Source: Treponema sp.
Lineage (GTDB): Bacteria; Spirochaetota; Spirochaetia; Treponematales; Treponemataceae
DNA length: 64,000 nt
NCBI GenBank assembly: GCA_017469785.1
Contig: JAFUFU010000008.1
Span: 148,161-212,160, forward strand
Direction: 5' to 3'
A model generated the notes under the pieces. It made no database searches. It was not told where the DNA came from and was given only the letters and a program-made list of their open reading frames with translations. Numbering within the stretch: position 1 is the first letter of the stretch; each line of letters starts with the position of its first letter. Of the stretch, positions 33,961-41,754 are shown one piece after another. A program made the translations under genes and the position numbers.

Positions 33961-33975
33961 AGAGGATAAAAAATC

Positions 33976-34914
33976 ATGACAGAACTCATCACACAACTGA
34001 AAAAAGCACTTGATTCTGCGGATGCTGTAATCATCGGTTCTGGAGCCGGGCTTTCCACTTCGGCGGGATTCACCTACTCTGGAGAGCGATTTGAAAAATA
34101 TTTTTCTGACTTTGCCGCCCGCTATGGCTTTAAGGACATGTATTCTGGCGGCTTTTACCCCTACGAGAGTCTTGAAGAACATTGGGCTTACTGGAGCCGC
34201 TACATTATGATTAACCGCTACATGACGGCTCCCAAGCCGGTTTACGAGGATTTGCTTTCCCTTGTGGACGGCAAGGACTATTTTGTGATTACCACGAATG
34301 TTGACCATTGCTTTCAGAAAGCAGGCTTTGACAAAAAGCGGCTCTACTACACTCAAGGCGACTACGGCCTTTTTCAGTGCTCAAAGCCTTGCCACCAGAA
34401 GACTTACGACAACGAAGAGAGTGTCCGTGCCATGTGGGAGGCTCAAGGTTTTTCTGTTCAATGTCATGCTGAGCTTGATTCAGCATCTATTAAGAGTGGG
34501 GAAAAGATTCCGAATCAGGTTCGGAATGACAGCGAAAAGATTCCGGCAATGACAATTCCATCTGAGCTCATTCCCCGCTGCCCCGTCTGCGGTAAGCCCA
34601 TGAGCATGAATCTTCGGGCGGACGACACTTTCGTGCAGGATGAGGGCTGGTACAAGGCGGCGGAGAGCTACGAGGATTTTCTGACCACGCGGAAAGCGGC
34701 TGACGGCGGGCGCGTGCTCTTTTTGGAACTGGGTGTGGGCGGGAACACGCCGGGCATCATCAAGTATCCTTTCTGGCAGATGACGGCGCAAAATCCTAAT
34801 GCTACCTACGCCTGTATCAATTTTGGCGAGGCTGCGGTTCCAAAGGAAATAGCTGATAACTCAATCTGCATAAATGCTGACATCGGACAAGTGCTAAAAG
34901 AGTTAGCGGAGTAA
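33976..34914 (+). CDS. SirTM-type (class M) sirtuin, protein ADP-ribosyltransferase, with in-frame repeat insert
   Basis: 312 residues. NAD-binding GSGAGLSTSAGF is near residue 22, ITTNVDHCF near 108, zinc cysteines in CSKPCHQ (about 136-140) and CPVCGKPM (about 201-206), and GVGGNTPGIIKYPF late. Class M sirtuins ADP-ribosylate rather than deacylate, and their modification is removed by Zn-macrodomain proteins such as that at 30458-31231. Between the zinc pairs (about residues 157-193) lies a stretch encoded by a palindromic element (AELDSASIKS, IPNQVRND). AGAGGAT lies before the ATG. Twelve nt overlap the convergent membrane-protein gene. Confidence 0.88.
   Translation: MTELITQLKKALDSADAVIIGSGAGLSTSAGFTYSGERFEKYFSDFAARYGFKDMYSGGFYPYESLEEHWAYWSRYIMINRYMTAPKPVYEDLLSLVDGKDYFVITTNVDHCFQKAGFDKKRLYYTQGDYGLFQCSKPCHQKTYDNEESVRAMWEAQGFSVQCHAELDSASIKSGEKIPNQVRNDSEKIPAMTIPSELIPRCPVCGKPMSMNLRADDTFVQDEGWYKAAESYEDFLTTRKAADGGRVLFLELGVGGNTPGIIKYPFWQMTAQNPNATYACINFGEAAVPKEIADNSICINADIGQVLKELAE
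34462..34553. repeat. Palindromic element inserted in frame in the SirTM gene
   Basis: TGTCATGCTGAGCTTG followed by ATTCAGCATC, then GATTCCGAATCAGG and TTCGGAATGACA, with a partial repeat GAAAAGATTCCGGCAATGAC. This is the 'GTCATGCTGAAC...GGAATGACA' type of bacterial palindrome. The frame stays open through it. Confidence 0.8.
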
Positions 34915-35544
34915 CTTTCCCAATAAATTCGAGAGTGTCGCAAGCAGCACGAGGATTGAAAGATAGTCCGCCGCAAAAAGAAGGTAGCCCCGCTCCAAAT
35001 CCAAAAAGAAAAATTGCTGGCGCAGGAACATGTATTTTGCGATTCCCCGGATTATAAAGGCATACACTCCGTAGAGGCTTATAATGGCAATAATGATACG
35101 GGGAATAATCGGCATGGGGCGGCCTTTTAAGATTTTCCCAAGAATCATGCTTGCGTGCATTCCCAAGTGGGCGCACATAAAAATATAATACCAGTGGGAA
35201 GAGACAAGATGAGCCGTGCGGGCAAATCCCAAAGCACCTCCAACAAATTCTGACGGAACAAACCATGCCATCATCATGCCGCTCACCATGAGAAGAGCCG
35301 CGCACACAGAAAGGGCCAAATTCACCACAATCTGCATGAGGCGGTAGGGCTGGTACTTTCCCCGCAAAAGAGAGCCGTACCAGCGGTGGTTTAAGATTGT
35401 GTGGCAAATCCAAAGAAGAAGAAGTGCCATTCCCAAAATCTGATGCACTTTGTCGTCCGGGAAAAGAACGCTGCCGCCCATGAGGACTATTGAAAGAATG
35501 GTCATCGTGATGTCGATTGGCATTCTGAGCTTTTGTGTGTTCAT
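34903..35544 (-). CDS. DUF4405-like four-to-six-helix membrane protein
   Basis: 213 residues with about six hydrophobic segments. Histidines in VHQILGM, LLLWICHTILNHRW and CAHLGMHASM sit in membrane segments, as in DUF4405/cytochrome b-like proteins, so haem binding is possible. It is 22 nt downstream of the DXS-like gene on the same strand, likely one transcript. No function can be assigned. Confidence 0.65.
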   Translation of the reverse strand: MNTQKLRMPIDITMTILSIVLMGGSVLFPDDKVHQILGMALLLLWICHTILNHRWYGSLLRGKYQPYRLMQIVVNLALSVCAALLMVSGMMMAWFVPSEFVGGALGFARTAHLVSSHWYYIFMCAHLGMHASMILGKILKGRPMPIIPRIIIAIISLYGVYAFIIRGIAKYMFLRQQFFFLDLERGYLLFAADYLSILVLLATLSNLLGKLLR

Positions 35545-35565
35545 AAAGATTTATGTTCTCGTTTT

Positions 35566-37317
35566 TTAAAGTGCCTTGACATCTTCAACAATCTGCTCTG
35601 TCGTCATGCCGCAATCACGCAGAAGTTCAGCCGGATTGTAGCGGTCGTAGAATTTCTTTCCAAGGCCGTAATTTTTCACCAGCATTTTGCTTGAGCCGTA
35701 GAAGGAAGCGATTTTCTGGCCGAAGCCGCCTTCAAGGATTCCGTCTTCAATGGTGATTACGAGCTGATGATTCTTTTCAAGCTCCCGCAAGAGTTTTTCG
35801 TCAAGACCAGAAGCGAAGCGCGGGTTTATCAATGTTGGCGTAAATCCGCATTTTTCCTTGATTGCGGCGGCAACTTCTTCTCCTTTCTGGTAAAAATCCC
35901 CCAAAGCGATGACGGCAACTTTTTCGCCATTCTGCTCAATCTTGAAGCGGTTCAAATCATCATAATTTTTGTCTGCCGGGCGGTGGGTCACCTGGTTTCC
36001 CGGAATCAGAATCAAAACTGGATTATCTTTTTGGTCAATGCTCCAGTCCAGCATGGAAATATATTCTTCCGCACTGGAAGGGCAAAGGACCACAAGATTC
36101 GGGATATTTGTAAAAGCCGCGAGACCGAAAATGCCCAGATGAGTCACATCTGTAAGTCCGTCAAACGAAGAATAATTCATGAGCATGGTGACGGGAGTTT
36201 TGTTGATGCAGACATCCTGGGAAATCTGGTCGTAGGCTCTCTGCAGGAAAGTCATGTTCGTGACCACGAGAGGCTTTGCTCCGTTCTTTGCGATTCCAGA
36301 AGCAATCGCTACGGCCGCTTCTTCCGCAATTCCCGTGTCGATGTACTGATTTCCGAGAATTTTCCGCTCTTTTGGGCCAAGTCCCACAGCCATTGGCATT
36401 GCGGGCGTGACTACGACAAAATCCTTATCTTTTTTTGCTTTTTCTACTATATATTGGCTGGTCATTCCGAAATAAGACTCGCCGCCTCCAAAATTCACCG
36501 TGGGCTTTCCCGTAGAGCGGTCGAATGGCATGCACCAGTGCCAGCTTTCCTTGTCTTTTTCTGCAAGCTCGTAGCCTTTGCCTTTTTGGGTGTGAATGTG
36601 GACAACCACAGGATGATTTGAATCCTTAACTTGCTGGAAGACTTTGATGAGGGAAGCAATGTCGTTGCCCTTTTCCTCGTAGACATAATCAAGCCCAAAG
36701 GCAGTGAACCAGTTATTTTCTGCCTTGCCCTTTGAATCGCGGAGGGCTTTGAGATTTTTGTAGATTCCTCCGTGTGTCTCCGCGATTGCCATTTCGTTGT
36801 CGTTCACTACGATGATGAAATTTGAGTTGAGCTCGCTTCCCGCAACGCTCAGGGCTTCCATTGCTTCTCCGCCAGAAAGGGAGCCGTCACCGATAATCGC
36901 CACGATGTTTTCTTTTTTGCCCAAAATGTCACGGCCTTTTGCCAGTCCCAAAGCCAGTGCGATTGAAGTGGAAGTGTGCCCGATATTGAAAAAATCATGC
37001 TCGCTTTCATCAGGATTTGTGTAGCCTGAATCTTCCGAAAAACGCTTGTCGTCAAAGTAGCCGGCTTTTCTTCCCGTGAGCATTTTGTGGGCGTAGGCCT
37101 GATGGGAAACATCGAAGACGAATTTGTCCTTTGGAGAGTCAAAAACATAATGAAGCGCGATTGTTGCTTCCACAAAGCCAAAGTTGGGGCCAAAGTGTCC
37201 GCCGATTTTCGTAAGGCGGTTAAAGAGTCCCTCGCGGATTTCGCCTGCGATTGTCTCAAGCTCAGGAACAGAATATTTTTTTAAGTCTTTTGGTGAATTG
37301 ATGCCATCTAAAATCAT
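35566..37317 (-). CDS. Divergent 1-deoxyxylulose-5-phosphate synthase-like transketolase
   Basis: 583 residues, shorter than DXS (about 620-640). The thiamine-diphosphate features are present: GGHFGPNFGFVEATIAL, GDGSLSGGEAM (about 143) and VNDNEMAIAETHGG. The pyrimidine-domain motif reads DTGIAEEAAVAIASG, where DXS has DVGIAEQHAV, so Gln-His is replaced by Glu-Ala. Transketolase C-terminal domain follows. The substitutions suggest a paralogue with altered substrate rather than the housekeeping DXS. AGGAG site before ATG and a promoter at 37341-37370. Confidence 0.82.
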   Translation of the reverse strand: MILDGINSPKDLKKYSVPELETIAGEIREGLFNRLTKIGGHFGPNFGFVEATIALHYVFDSPKDKFVFDVSHQAYAHKMLTGRKAGYFDDKRFSEDSGYTNPDESEHDFFNIGHTSTSIALALGLAKGRDILGKKENIVAIIGDGSLSGGEAMEALSVAGSELNSNFIIVVNDNEMAIAETHGGIYKNLKALRDSKGKAENNWFTAFGLDYVYEEKGNDIASLIKVFQQVKDSNHPVVVHIHTQKGKGYELAEKDKESWHWCMPFDRSTGKPTVNFGGGESYFGMTSQYIVEKAKKDKDFVVVTPAMPMAVGLGPKERKILGNQYIDTGIAEEAAVAIASGIAKNGAKPLVVTNMTFLQRAYDQISQDVCINKTPVTMLMNYSSFDGLTDVTHLGIFGLAAFTNIPNLVVLCPSSAEEYISMLDWSIDQKDNPVLILIPGNQVTHRPADKNYDDLNRFKIEQNGEKVAVIALGDFYQKGEEVAAAIKEKCGFTPTLINPRFASGLDEKLLRELEKNHQLVITIEDGILEGGFGQKIASFYGSSKMLVKNYGLGKKFYDRYNPAELLRDCGMTTEQIVEDVKAL

Positions 37318-37340
37318 ATAAATCTCCTATATTCTATTTC

Positions 37341-37370
37341 ATTTTATTTGTTTTTATGAAAAAAGTACAA
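37341..37370 (-). promoter_or_regulatory. Promoter of the DXS-like gene
   Basis: On the - strand TTGTAC (37370-37365), 18-nt spacer, TAAAAT (37346-37341), 24 nt before the ATG. Confidence 0.5.
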
Positions 37371-37441
37371 TGCTAAATTTGAATATGACTATACGCAAAA
37401 AGCATACTGTGAAAAGTTTTATCATTTTTACGATATTGCTC

Positions 37442-38284
37442 CTACTCTTTCTCAAATTCTGGCTTCCAGGCGGCGAACTGCACGAGCTGCTCGTCGGTGC
37501 GGTGGTAGTAGCGTTCGCCCTTGTCCAGTTTTGCGATTCCAGCCATTTCCTCGGCAGTGAGAGTAAAGTTCATGATGTCAAAATTGTCCTTGATGTGCTC
37601 AACATTCTTGCTTCCGGGAATGACCACGAAGCCCATTTGTGTGTGCCAGCGGAGAATAATCTGGGCGGAAGACTTCCCGTATTTTTTCCCCAGCTCAGAA
37701 AAAATCGGTTCTTCAATCAGGCTTTTATCGCCGTGGCCAAGAGGGTACCAGCTCATAAGGCGGATGCCGTACTTGTCCAGCGTGACCCTTAAATCCTTCT
37801 GGGTAAAATAGGGATGAGCCTCCACCTGAATGAACTGAGGCACAATTTCCCATTTTTTTTCAAGTTCTTCTATATATTTGCCCTCGAAATTGGAAATACC
37901 GATGGCGCGGGCCTTTCCATCGCGGTAAGCTTTTTCCAACTGACGGTAGCCGGAAAGCCAGTTTCCCGCCGGCTGATGAATGTAGAGCAGATCAACATAA
38001 TCTACCCCAAGCCGTTCCAGAGTTTCGTCCACCGCGTCCGGGTTTTCGTATTCCGACGGCCAGAGTTTTGTGGAAAGGTAGATTTCTTCCCGCGCCACGC
38101 TGCTTTCTTTGATTCCCCGGCCAACAGCCCTCTCGTTCACATAAGCGTTTGCCGTATCAACAAGCCGGTAGCCCATCTTCAAAGCCTCCCTCACGCTGTT
38201 TTCTGCCTCTGCGGGAGAAAGCATAAAAGTTCCGATTCCCACCACCGGGCAGGTCTCTTTGTTGTTCAATGTGATTGTCTGCAT
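37442..38284 (-). CDS. Aldo/keto reductase (2,5-diketogluconate reductase-like)
   Basis: 280 residues, NADPH-dependent TIM-barrel reductase. Visible family motifs are MGYRLVDTANAYVNERAVG (catalytic Asp and Tyr, about 40-58), STKLWPSEY (Lys), LLYIHQP (His) and the C-terminal IPGSKNVEHIKDN NADP-binding block. Start at 38284 after AAGGAG; eight earlier codons lack a ribosome site. It follows a DUF362 gene and precedes the DXS-like gene on the same strand. Substrate unknown. Confidence 0.92.
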   Translation of the reverse strand: MQTITLNNKETCPVVGIGTFMLSPAEAENSVREALKMGYRLVDTANAYVNERAVGRGIKESSVAREEIYLSTKLWPSEYENPDAVDETLERLGVDYVDLLYIHQPAGNWLSGYRQLEKAYRDGKARAIGISNFEGKYIEELEKKWEIVPQFIQVEAHPYFTQKDLRVTLDKYGIRLMSWYPLGHGDKSLIEEPIFSELGKKYGKSSAQIILRWHTQMGFVVIPGSKNVEHIKDNFDIMNFTLTAEEMAGIAKLDKGERYYHRTDEQLVQFAAWKPEFEKE

Positions 38285-38309
38285 AATTTTACTCCTTCTT
38301 TCACTCATT

Positions 38310-39329
38310 TCACTTAATTTCTACCAGCTTGTAATTTCTTGAGCCGAAACCGATTTTCTCTGCGTGTTCCAAAGTGTGAATTCCGTTGAGACTTTCAATG
38401 CGTTCTACAACGCTGCCGCCGTCCTTTGCCTTGTAGATTAAATCTACACAAGCCTGATCAAGGGCAACCGGGTCGAGAGAAGCCAAGATTCCTATATCGT
38501 GCATGTCAGGCTCAGCGGGATTTGAATCGCAGTCGCAGTCCACGCTCAAACGGTTCATTACATTCACACAGACGATTCCCTTTCCGTTTTGCATGTAGTC
38601 GCACACAGATTTTGCCGCTTCTGCCATACTTTCCAAAAATTCATTCTGGGGGCAGCTTGTCCAGCTTGTGACGGAACGGCCTGCACTGTGAATGTTAAGT
38701 TTTCCTGATTTTTTCACGCTCATTCCTGAAGCGAAACCAATTGAAAGATTTTTGATTGCGCCGCCGAATCCGCCCATTGCGTGCCCCTTAAAATGAGATA
38801 GAATCAAATATGTGTCGTAGTCCTTGAAATGAGAACCTACATAGTTTTCCTTAATCCTAAGGCCGCTCTTTACGGGAAGAGTCATGTAGCCGTCCGCATC
38901 CTGCAGATCAAATCCGTTGGCAACATCAAGAAAACCGTGCTCTTTTGCAATTTTCATGTGATTTATGTTATTGCTCCGGCCGCCGCCATAAGCCGTATTA
39001 CATTCCACAATCGTTGCGTTCAATTCATCTTTTACAAGATTTTTGATGAGGGCTGGGCGCAGATAGTTCGTATTTTCGCTTTCTCCTGTGCTGACCTTTA
39101 CGCCAATTTTGCCACTGGCTTTGTATCCGGTAGCCTTGTAGACCTTGACCAATGCTTCAGGAGTAATGTCGCGGATAAAGTAGACCGTCGGCACGTCCTT
39201 GTCATTCGCCGAAACTTCATGGCTCTTGTAAGTAGCTGCTTTTGGATTATCTTTTGCAAAAAGCCCAAGCCCCCCAAAAATGAAAAAAATGGCAAGAGTC
39301 ATTGTAATTCTTGAAATTGTTTTTTTCAT
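38310..39329 (-). CDS. Exported DUF362-domain protein
   Basis: 339 residues with an N-terminal signal peptide (cleavage near GLFAKD). DUF362 features are ALIKNLVKDELNATIVECNT, LSHFKGHAMGGFGGAIKNLS and CVNVMNRLSVDCDCDSNP. DUF362 proteins are often fused to or found with 4Fe-4S domains; none is present here. The ATG at 39329 is preceded by GGAGGAAAAT, which overlaps an alternative ATG at 39341. Part of a run of co-oriented redox genes. Function unknown. Confidence 0.85.
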   Translation of the reverse strand: MKKTISRITMTLAIFFIFGGLGLFAKDNPKAATYKSHEVSANDKDVPTVYFIRDITPEALVKVYKATGYKASGKIGVKVSTGESENTNYLRPALIKNLVKDELNATIVECNTAYGGGRSNNINHMKIAKEHGFLDVANGFDLQDADGYMTLPVKSGLRIKENYVGSHFKDYDTYLILSHFKGHAMGGFGGAIKNLSIGFASGMSVKKSGKLNIHSAGRSVTSWTSCPQNEFLESMAEAAKSVCDYMQNGKGIVCVNVMNRLSVDCDCDSNPAEPDMHDIGILASLDPVALDQACVDLIYKAKDGGSVVERIESLNGIHTLEHAEKIGFGSRNYKLVEIK

Positions 39330-39349
39330 ATTTTCCTCCATAATCCAAC

Positions 39350-39934
39350 TTATTCCTTCTGCTCATCTGGATTCTGCATCTTAATCACCTTTGCAGGGCA
39401 TCCGCCCACCACAGCGTAGTCAGGCACATCCTTCGTTACCACCGCGCCCGCCGCAACTACCGCATAAGCTCCAATCGTCACGCCGGGACAAATCGTCACG
39501 TTCATTCCAATCCATGCGTTCTTTTTTATCGTCACCTTGCCGTAGGTGTATTTTGTGTGCCGCTCGTTGAAGTCGTGGTTGATTGTGGCGATGCGCACAC
39601 CCGGCGCGACCGAGACGCCGTCCTCAAACTCGATTCCGCCCGACGCGCTCAAAATGGCCGAATGGTTGATGAAGACATTCGTCCCGAACTTGACCCGGTT
39701 CCCGAAGTCACAGATGAAGGGAGTGAGAATCCGCACATCGTCCAGCTTGCGGCCGAAAAGCTCCTCCAAGTCCTCGATGTGGCTGGGGGCGTCGGGCATC
39801 TTGGCGTTGGCCTTTGCACAGAGAACGCGGGCTCTCATCATCTCGTCCACTGCTTCCTTGAAATACGGCTCCCTCACATCGGTGGGGCCACCTTTGTCCA
39901 TCAGGCTGTAAACATATCCTTTTTCGTAGTTCAT
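39350..39934 (-). CDS. Hexapeptide-repeat acetyltransferase (maltose/galactoside O-acetyltransferase type)
   Basis: 194 residues. N-terminal Mac helix region (DEMMRARVLCAKANAKM), then left-handed beta-helix repeats, with the catalytic region TINHDFNERHT and the terminal GAVVTKDVPDYAVVGGCPA typical of LacA/Maa/NodL. AAGGAG precedes the ATG at 39934. Acetyl-CoA-dependent sugar O-acetylation is expected; the acceptor is unknown. Confidence 0.92.
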   Translation of the reverse strand: MNYEKGYVYSLMDKGGPTDVREPYFKEAVDEMMRARVLCAKANAKMPDAPSHIEDLEELFGRKLDDVRILTPFICDFGNRVKFGTNVFINHSAILSASGGIEFEDGVSVAPGVRIATINHDFNERHTKYTYGKVTIKKNAWIGMNVTICPGVTIGAYAVVAAGAVVTKDVPDYAVVGGCPAKVIKMQNPDEQKE

Positions 39935-39951
39935 TTGATTCTCCTTATAGT

Positions 39952-40530
39952 CTACTTTCCGCTCTTCTTCACCCACTCGTCCACGACTTTTTCTGCTTCC
40001 TCACGCTCATTCTGGGCGGTGGCTCCACGGACGGCAAGGGCTTGTTTTACCGTGGCGTTTTTGTAGAGCCGCTTGATTTTTCCGTCGGTGCCGCTCACTC
40101 CGCTTCCCTCTTGGGTACAGAATGGCAGGATTGTCTTTCCGCCCAGGTCGTGCTTTTCAAGGAAGGTGTAGACCACCATGGGCAGGTCTCCCCACCAGAT
40201 GGGGTAGCCGATGTAGATTGTATCGTAGCCGCTCGTGTCCACTTCCTCCTTGTAGGCCGGGCGGGCCTTTTGCTTCTGTTCGTCTTTTGCCACATCGGTG
40301 CAGGCCTTGTAGGAAGCGGGATAGTCCTTTTCAGGGATGATTTCAAAAATGTCCGAGCCTGTTTTTTCCGCAATCATCTTTGCGATAATGGCCGTGTTTC
40401 CCTCGCTGATATTTCCGACAGCATAATTTTCGCCAGTGTGGGAAAAATAGACCACCAGAGATTTTGCCGAAGCTGTGCTCAAAGTCAAAAATCCGACCAA
40501 AGCCGCCAAAAAAAGTGATTTGATTTTCAT
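39952..40530 (-). CDS. Exported flavodoxin
   Basis: 192 residues from the ATG at 40530, with a signal peptide (MKIKSLFLAALVGFL onwards, cleavage near STASA). The mature part is a flavodoxin: FMN phosphate loop YFSHTGENY, PIWWGDLPMVVYTFL and ILPFCTQEGSG with the second FMN loop. Flavodoxins are usually cytoplasmic, so an exported version is noteworthy, though similar forms exist in anaerobes with redox-active lipoproteins. AGGAG site present. The adjacent decayed gene at 40684-40970 is a paralogue. Confidence 0.88.
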   Translation of the reverse strand: MKIKSLFLAALVGFLTLSTASAKSLVVYFSHTGENYAVGNISEGNTAIIAKMIAEKTGSDIFEIIPEKDYPASYKACTDVAKDEQKQKARPAYKEEVDTSGYDTIYIGYPIWWGDLPMVVYTFLEKHDLGGKTILPFCTQEGSGVSGTDGKIKRLYKNATVKQALAVRGATAQNEREEAEKVVDEWVKKSGK

Positions 40531-40547
40531 AAAAATTTTCTCCTGAT

Positions 40548-40682
40548 ATTTTGGGCGCATCCCTTGCCTGGTTCGACTTCGCTCACCAGGCAAGGGTCGG
40601 GCTATCCGCCGTTCCGCTATCGCTCATTCCTCACCTTGTTCGGAACGCTTCGCGCGGCTACTATCCCTTGCGCTTTTCAACT
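40548..40682. repeat. Intergenic repeat, copy C
   Basis: Begins with TTTTGGGCGC and a strong hairpin CCTTGCCTGG/CCAGGCAAGG (about 40562-40591), then GGGTCGGGCTATCCG, GTTCCGCTATCGCTCATTC, GGAACGCTTCGCGCGG and CTACTATCCCTTGCGC. Same block order as copies A and B. Confidence 0.8.
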
Positions 40683-40683
40683 T

Positions 40684-40970
40684 TCAATTTGCTTCAAGCC
40701 ATTTTCTCACGCTGGCTTCCGCGTTATGGCAGCTGGAACCGCTGACCGCCAGTCCTTTTGCAACAATCGCCTTGGGACATAGTTTTTTGATGTCGCTTTC
40801 GCTCCTTCCCATGCCGCTTCCTGACGCCTTCGCAGCACAGCTGCTCGGAGAGTCGCTCAAAATGCTCCACCGGAGCATTTTGCCGGCTTACAGCCGTCGC
40901 TCCCTACGTGGGTACAGAATGGCAGGATTTTTTTGCCAGAATGGGAAAAATATGCGATGAGAGTTTTCAT
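40684..40970 (-). pseudogene. Flavodoxin pseudogene with internal deletion and repeat insertion
   Basis: A perfect ribosome site (GGAGGAAG) and ATG at 40970 open MKTLIAYFSHSGKKILPFC, in which the FMN loop is joined directly to the ILPFCT block that normally lies about 100 residues later. Palindromic DNA (about 40840-40915) then shifts the frame to a stop. A second frame ending at 40684 encodes the remaining flavodoxin C-terminus (SESDIKKLCPKAIV, GLAVSGSS, RKWLEAN). Deletion, insertion and frameshift make it non-functional. Confidence 0.88.
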
Positions 40971-41067
40971 GTCTTCCTCCATGATTTAATTCTAAAAAAG
41001 AAAGGAAGATTTGTACAATATAACTTTTGCAAGCCAGTATGTGTCTGGTGCATTGTGGAACAGAAGT

Positions 41068-41289
41068 TTACAGAGGGCGGATGTGAAGTTCGCGGTGTCC
41101 TGCCCAATTTCCTTCAAGATTGTGGTCGTGGTAGCGATCTTCCAGAGCTTCATCGTTGGCAAGTTTAAAAATTATCCCTGCAATTTCTTTCATATCGTAA
41201 CCACGTTTTTCGGCTCGTTTTAAGTCTTTTTTCATTGCAGACGTGTAATTGATGTTATACTTTGTATTAGGCATATTGAGTTTTATCAT
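41068..41289 (-). CDS. YafQ/RelE-type toxin, C-terminally truncated
   Basis: 73 residues matching YafQ-like mRNA interferases up to YHDHNLEGNWAGHRELHIRP. Family members are about 90 residues and end with a strand bearing the catalytic GSHSxLF histidine. Here a stop follows HIRPL, so that strand is missing and the toxin is probably inactive. ATGA overlap with its antitoxin gene. Confidence 0.8.
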   Translation of the reverse strand: MIKLNMPNTKYNINYTSAMKKDLKRAEKRGYDMKEIAGIIFKLANDEALEDRYHDHNLEGNWAGHRELHIRPL

Positions 41290-41567
41290 TTAAGCATAGC
41301 CTCCATCAATTCATCAACATTGTTATATGTTTTCACCGACTTTGGGTCTTTTCTGTATTTTTCGATGAGTTTGTCGCCTTCTTTCATTGCCTTGATTGTC
41401 TTGCGGTTTGGCTTTTCAATTCCAATCTCAAAGGGGATTCGTCCTTCCCGCAAAACAGTTTTTGTGAACACATTGTAAAGCCCTGAAACCGTCATGCCGA
41501 TGTAATCACAGAATTCAGAGATTCCTTTTTTATCTTCATCGTCCAGAGTGATTGTTAAATTTGCCAT
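41286..41567 (-). CDS. RelB/DinJ-family antitoxin
   Basis: 93 residues. Ribbon-helix-helix N-terminus (NLTITLDDEDKKGISEFCD, then GMTVSGLYNVFTKTV) typical of DinJ/RelB antitoxins, with an acidic/charged C-terminal toxin-binding tail. GAGG site before ATG. Palindromes upstream (41583-41599) are the expected autoregulatory operator. Confidence 0.88.
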   Translation of the reverse strand: MANLTITLDDEDKKGISEFCDYIGMTVSGLYNVFTKTVLREGRIPFEIGIEKPNRKTIKAMKEGDKLIEKYRKDPKSVKTYNNVDELMEAMLK

Positions 41568-41582
41568 AATATACCTCGCTTA

Positions 41583-41628
41583 TATGTGAATTACACATAA
41601 TTATCACATGTTTTTCACATAAAAACAA
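41583..41628 (-). promoter_or_regulatory. Autoregulated promoter of the antitoxin-toxin pair
   Basis: On the - strand TTGTTT (41628-41623), 17-nt spacer, GATAAT (41605-41600). Directly downstream lies the palindrome TATGTG-N5-CACATA (41583-41599), and further CACAT/ATGTG half-sites lie in the spacer. The arrangement fits repression by a ribbon-helix-helix antitoxin. 41640-41754 holds no gene, only short inverted repeats (GCGGAG/CTCCGC; CCACAAT/ATTGTGG). Confidence 0.7.
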
Positions 41629-41754
41629 GTGTTAGGAGAAATGATTAGTGCGTATATCCGCCACAATAAGGGGCAGCAATTGTGGGAGCGGAGAAGCACT
41701 CCGCGGCATTGTGGATTTTTCGGTCAAGAGAGCAAGGGGCTAGTAATTTTTCCC

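Noticed and set aside
35767-36621. 284-codon open frame on the + strand inside the DXS-like gene
   Set aside because: Antisense shadow; low-complexity aromatic content and no start signal.
39952-40530. Treating the exported flavodoxin as a misannotated start
   Set aside because: The signal peptide, ribosome site and immediate flavodoxin start after the cleavage site are consistent with real export.
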